From NCBI GenBank assembly GCA_964035015.1, contig OZ035998.1, positions 23,167,479 to 23,231,478 on the forward strand: a stretch of 64,000 nt of DNA, in the 5' to 3' direction. The notes below the pieces were generated by a model. The model did not search any database. It saw nothing but the letters and a program-made list of their open reading frames with translations, and was not told where the DNA came from. The position numbers and the translations under genes are program-made. The DNA is from Corallium rubrum (taxonomy: Eukaryota; Cnidaria; Anthozoa; Scleralcyonacea; Coralliidae). Shown piece after piece: positions 50,501 through 57,100 of this stretch; positions within the stretch are counted from its first letter, which is position 1; every line of letters begins with the position of its first letter.

Positions 50501-52369
50501 GCGAATATTTGTATATCTAAGAATGCAATCCTACAAGGTATTAGTTTTGCGATTCTAATACCTTGACCGCCTGGCGTTCGCAAAAGCAGGCAGACGTTGC
50601 GCTGATCATATGTATTGTCGGCGCATCACGCAAGCTAAGCCGCCATCGCTGGGATGTTTCAAAACTTTTTTCTTTACTATCGAGTCACAACTGTTAAATG
50701 TAAACTTAAAAACTAAGTAAGAGAACAGTGAACAAGTTTGTTATGTATTGCCAACAATTCAACGGGTTTCTCCATGTCGCATATTGACATTCAATCCTGA
50801 TTTCCGATTTTGCCCCAATTCCCACAATTTTAAAAACGAAATATCTTTAAAGTAGACTTACCGTTTGCGCAGTTTGAATATAAGGAATGTACCGCTACAA
50901 TATTATTAATCACTAAATCACATCACAGTCATAGACAGATATAATTCAATGGATGTTAATCCATAATTAATTTGGTCATGAAGTCATCGAACTGCGTTAA
51001 ATACTTAGCATTTAGATCTTCATCTCGCTTGATTTTTTCAAAGAATATCTTCTGTAGAATGCTGGAAATTGCATTTCAGAGCCTCTAGATTTCAAAATTT
51101 TCTGGGGGTGGATACCCCCAGACCCCCCTACCTTATATACCACAACTAATACCAAAAAATTTACGCTCCGCGCCGCCCCTGTCTAATCTAGTTGCGCCCC
51201 TGTGTACTGTACATATAAAAGTAATATGTTTGACACATCTGACTAAAAATTATTTACAAGACGTTTCCACTGAACAGTTTTTTTCAGTTGAAATGATTTG
51301 AAGGCCGATTAAGTAAATTAAGTAAAGTAAATTAAGTAAAGTAAGTTAACGTGGTATAAAGAATTATCATAAATTTCAAGGATGAAAATAAAAAAGAGAA
51401 TTTCTGGAAAACACAAAATAAAATTGGTATATAAAATATAAAATAATATTAGAATGATTTTGTATTTTTATACCTGTAGTATATACAACGTTTAAATTAA
51501 ATTTGTAAATTTTTTATGCACAACCAGACAACCTAAATATTATGTTCAAAGCACTATGCACAATTTTTAAATATACTGTAACCAAACAGCCTGTGAAAAC
51601 GTTTAAGGTCATATTATTGAACAACTGAGGAAGTACTTTTGCTCATTACTGTATTTTCTGGCTGGGTATACTCTCGTATATAAGACATACAGGTATGTTG
51701 CCAACCTATAGGGTATGGTTTTCGAGCTCTGTGGTCTGGGATACAGTACTGTATATAAGGTACAGTATACAAAATGTCTATTATGGTCTGCAATAGGGTG
51801 TATATTTTGAAAGGGGGGCAAATATTTTAGTTTCTCTACCTTTGATACAGACATGCTGTGCACATGGACACTTGCACAGGACTGTTCATGTCACAGGGCA
51901 AAACCTTGAGTAGCGTTTCGCGTGCTGTGATTTGTCGGACCGGTTTCTGGCTTAGATGCATTGTCAAGAAATGGGGGGAATCGGAAGAAGAATATGAAAA
52001 CAAGCCTAGTGATCAATTGGCGATCCCTCTTTTTCTTGGTGTGCATCTGGGTCGGAGGTTGGTCCAGCGCGTCGCAGCGTTAGTTTGCTTTTTTTTTTTG
52101 TTCTTTTTTTGTTTTGTTGTTGTTGTTGTTGTTGTTGTCGTTGTTTGTTGTTGTTGTTGCTTCATCTTCTTTCTTTGTAGATATTTTTTTGTTTTTTTGT
52201 TGATTGTTTTTTTTAGGGGGGCGCCTCGCATGGGTCTTCGTGTCCCGTTTGCGCTTTCTCCCTATTGGGTACACTATTTTTCTCATTTTCTTATAACATT
52301 TTCTTTATCTTATAACTTAGTCTTATTATTGTAGTATTTACTTTTGCTAATACCCAATAAAGTTGTTAA

Positions 52370-52447
<78 letters not shown>

Positions 52448-54127
52448 AAGATGTTGTAAAAACCTTTGGCAGAGTGCTCGATGGGAATCCAGAGCATATT
52501 ATAGTTAAAGTTCAAAGACTCAACAGGTTTGATTAGACATTTTTATTACTATTTAGTTTCGTGCCACACGTATTGTGTGGTACTCTTCAGATAAAATGGT
52601 CTAATGACTAAGATGTAGTTACAGAGATGATTATATAAGTGTCTAGGTTAGGGATTGTTTGGAAATTCTTAACGTTCATTCGTTAGTTTGAATATTCAAA
52701 GGTTTTTGACCGTTTTTTGGCCTCGGGATAACTCAAGCATCCCCCCGCCAGGTTGATCTAATCAAGAAAGACCTGTGCGCCACCTTCAACAAATACGGCC
52801 TGAAAATCACCATCGAAGTCAACAAAAAAATCGTCAACTTTCTAGATGTAACCCTCAATTTAACTACTGGAACACATATGCCGTACACCAAACCCAACAA
52901 TGTACCACTTTACATACACAACAAATCCAACCACCCACCCATAATCCTCAAGAACTTACCCGAATCCATTAACAAACGACTCTCTGACATTTCATCTGAC
53001 GAAAACTCATTTAACCGCACAGCACCCCTATACCAAAGAGCTCTTGAACACAGTGGGTACAAACACAAACTGAAATTCCAACCCCCAACACCACCTAACG
53101 ACCACAACAACAAAACGAGAAAGCGACACAGGAACATCACATGGTACAACCCACCATACAGCAGCAACGTTGCCACCAACATCGGCCAAACGTTTCTTAA
53201 AATTCTTAAGGAAGAATTTCATGAGAAGCACTGCTTGCACAAAATCTTCAACAAAAACACTGTTAAGATTAGTTACAGTTGCATGACCAACATAAAACAA
53301 ACCATCGACGGACACAACAAGACCACCCTAAAGAAGACAACACAACAAACATCAACGCCAAACCAATGTAACTGCAGAAAACCTGATGATTGCCCTATAC
53401 TTGGCAAATGCCTGACTAAGTCAGTTATTTACCAAGCTACAGTAATCACCAACGACAACAAACCCAACCAAACATACATCGGACTCACTGCAAACACATT
53501 CAAAACGAGATTCACCAACCACAAAGCATCATTCAAACACCGAGAAAAGAAACTTTCCACTGAGCTGAGTAAACATGTCTGGGAGCTTAAAGACAAAAAC
53601 GCCGAGTTCAACATTAAGTGGAGAATTATAAAGCAAGCCAAACCCTACAATAACACCTCAAACAGATGTAACTTATGCCTGTGGGAGAAATATTTTATCA
53701 TCTGCAAACCTTCTGTGGCCACATTAAACAAACGAAACGAACTTGTTTCATCATGTAGACATGCTAATAAATTTCTTTTAAGAAACTCTGTAACATAACC
53801 TCACAATGTATAAACCTATCTAATGTTAATCCTTCCGGGATCTGTTCCATGTTCATTTTCGACAACCACTTACCAACCTCAAGTGGATATATATCCATGT
53901 ACATACTATATCACTAAGAAAACGGTCAAAAACCTTTGAATATTCAAACTAACGAATGAACGTTAAGAATTTCCAAACAATCCCTAACCTAGACACTTAT
54001 ATAATCATCTCTGTAACTACATCTTAGTCATTAGACCATTTTATCTGAAGAGTACCACACAATACGTGTGGCACGAAACTAAATAGTAATAAAAATGTCT
54101 AATCAAACCTGTTGAGTCTTTGAACTT

Positions 54128-54187
<60 letters not shown>

Positions 54188-57100
54188 CATGAACCCGTGA
54201 TTGACTATATTTCAGCTTTGTGAATCACGATTTAGAGCAATATTGTCCCGTGATTGAACTGTTGAAAAAGTCGTAAAGGTGCTATTTTACTTTTTGTGAT
54301 TCGTGAAATGCCTAAAAAGTATCTGTGAACTCGTGACAAGACCCCCTTGCCCCCCCCCCCCCCCATTTTGGTCTGATATAGAGTATGAATGCCGATGTGA
54401 CACCAGTACTGGGTCTGGGGTACGGTATAAAAAACCGCTTTTTGAGTTCTGAGAAACACCACTGCCAAACATTTGTGCATGTGTGAATTCGCTGAGTAAA
54501 CATTGCAAGAGAAGTGGGAACTAGCCATGGTGACAACCAGACAGTGAAGTAAGACTCGACTATTCATTTGTGTTTTTAAAAAAGGGTAAAGAAAATTACG
54601 AAGGGGTAAATTCAGAATATGTTACAATATTGACAAGGAAGCCATGCACAAATTACCTAAATTATCTTTTTGATCTTAACTTTCGTGTCGGACTCCCGGA
54701 CCAGTCCAAACATTTCAGTGTTTTCCCACCCTTATTTGAGGAGGAGCTCGGACGTCGCACATGCGCAAAACGTTTGGCAGTGGTGCTGTTCTGAGATATT
54801 GTCTTTCTTAGAAAATAGTATGTGTTGCTCTTTGACTAGTTTCAAATTCATACAATATGGCAACGAAATATTATAAATACGATCAGGGATTAAAGATTGC
54901 TTGTTTCCATCATTCAAACTGACAGCTCGTATACCTTGACCAATACTGTCGATACCAGGGTGTGCATGAAAAGCATTGAAATGGTAACATTTTCTTTTAC
55001 AATCATGATAAAGCGGGATTGGTTTCAAACATCAAAATATCACCTCGTAACTGTTTCAAATCAAAAATAACAACAAACCAACCGAACCAATGCATTTTCG
55101 GGTTTTAGTGATTCATACTTTTAGTTAACGACATGCTTACACGGCAGAGCTTATCAAAACATCAAAGGCTCAAATTCAGAGTTCAGACTGCCAAACCTGA
55201 TGGTTTCACACATCATGCCACATTTTAACTTATTGAAATGCTAGTAAATTAAAAATACAGGTACTGTAAATAAAAATGCATAGTCAACAAAGTCCGCAAA
55301 CTCAATTTCAAATATTCTCGTACATGTATTAAAACAGCAAGGAACAGTGTACTTGCAGGTGAGGTCAGTTTTAAAAAGAGCTTGAAGAAAGCTATTTCTT
55401 GGCATTAGTCCAGCCACTAGGATTAAATAGAGTTATACTGTAATTCACGTTCTAGCTTGGGTACACTATTTCTATGTGATTAGAGCCTTCAAATAACTTA
55501 TCACTTTCACACAACTCTTTCAGAGTTTCAGTGGCTTCACATCCCCCCCCCCCCCCGCCAAATATTTCATGAAGTGTCTAGCACTGAAGAAAATATTCAG
55601 TGTTCAGGTTTGGGAATGATAGATGATGGTGAAAACGAGTTCTTCTCTGGAGAACTAGTCTCTATCAAGCCCAATTGCCTAAAACTGAAGAACGTTAATA
55701 CGTTATTGTTTTTGAACAAGAATATGAACGTGTAACTTTAGTTTATTTTTCTCGAAAAAAAGAGACTTTTGTTATTGTTGCTATTGCTATGTTGATAAAC
55801 TATCAGTATCAGAAAAAATAGGTCAGTACTAGATAGGTCAGTACTAGATAGGCTGATGCAATATATCGATATTTTCGATAAATATCAAATGAATATTTCA
55901 AAAATATCAATATTCGATATTCCATTTTTTGCATATCGAAAATATCGAAAGTTTTAACTAGACAACTTAATCTTCTTTTTTTTCAGCAATTATTGTCCGG
56001 TAAAGTTTAGAAAACACGTGCATGACGGCAATTGCGAATTCAAGTAGCAAGCGCGTGGGCAATTTAAAAGTGTAAACAGAGTAAGTGTGATCACAGAAGA
56101 TCACCACCCACACAAGCGGCAGTTGAGTGCTTGAGATTCCACAAAAATGGAATCTGCACTACTTTGAATAATAATCTTAATGGCGTGTATCGGCGCAAGT
56201 TTAAAAACAAAGTATCAAAATATCACAGCTCATTCTAACTCACTGTTCTGTTGCGAAGGAAAGTCTAGACAATATGTCGAATCAACAAAGTCCTGTTTGG
56301 AATTATTTTAATATGAAAATGATGACCCTACATGACAGCTCTGTAAGAAAAAGGTGAAAACTAAGGCTGGAAACACAACGAATTTAATGTCGCATTTAAA
56401 AACTAACCATCTCATGGTGTATACGATGCTGAACAGAGCGAGGAAACGAATTTCGTCAATGAGCAGCCCGACAACAGAATCCTCTCCTGCAACTACTGCG
56501 CAGAAATCCCAGAAATCCTCTTTGCAACCTAGCATCATCGAAGCAATGGAGAAAAGATCGCCTCTTCAGCCAGGCCAAAAATGGGCAGAAGAGATCACTG
56601 ACACTATAGCCTATTACCTAGCTAAAGACAGTGTCCCATTCAATTTGGCTCACAAGTATGAGGAAGATCAAACTGTCACTGTCACCAGCCCAGTCACCAC
56701 GAGATCGCATGGCAAGCGAAATTGCCTGATACTTGCAATTTCCAACAATTGATGGAGATGACAACCCCTCCAGTGGTGGAAATTACATGAGAATGATTTT
56801 CCCCTCCTGTCGCAGTATGTCCGATGATATCTGGTGATTCCAGCAAGCAGTGCTCCAACTGAGAGACTTTTTAGCAAAGCAGGACAGATAGTAATGGCAA
56901 AGTGAGTACAGCTTAAGCCAAACAAGGCAAACATGTTAGTGTTTCTCACAGAAAATTTATAAACAATCGTATGAACTGCGAAACTATTAAGCTTGTAAAT
57001 AAATCTTTAAACATTCATAAACTGTTGTAAATAAATCTTTTAATGTTTGACTAGTTTCATGCAACTTTGTTTTTTGCTGTTTGTGATGCAGTATACATGC

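Larger units (their letters stand above)
52500..54131 (+). mobile_element. Penelope-like retroelement with inverted 216-bp terminal repeats
   Basis: 52500-52716 and 53917-54131 are near-perfect inverted copies bracketing an RT C-terminus plus GIY-YIG endonuclease gene. Each copy carries a hammerhead ribozyme. Such repeats (pLTRs) in direct or inverted arrangement and hammerheads are known in Penelope-like elements. The element is 5'-truncated within the RT. Confidence 0.9.
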
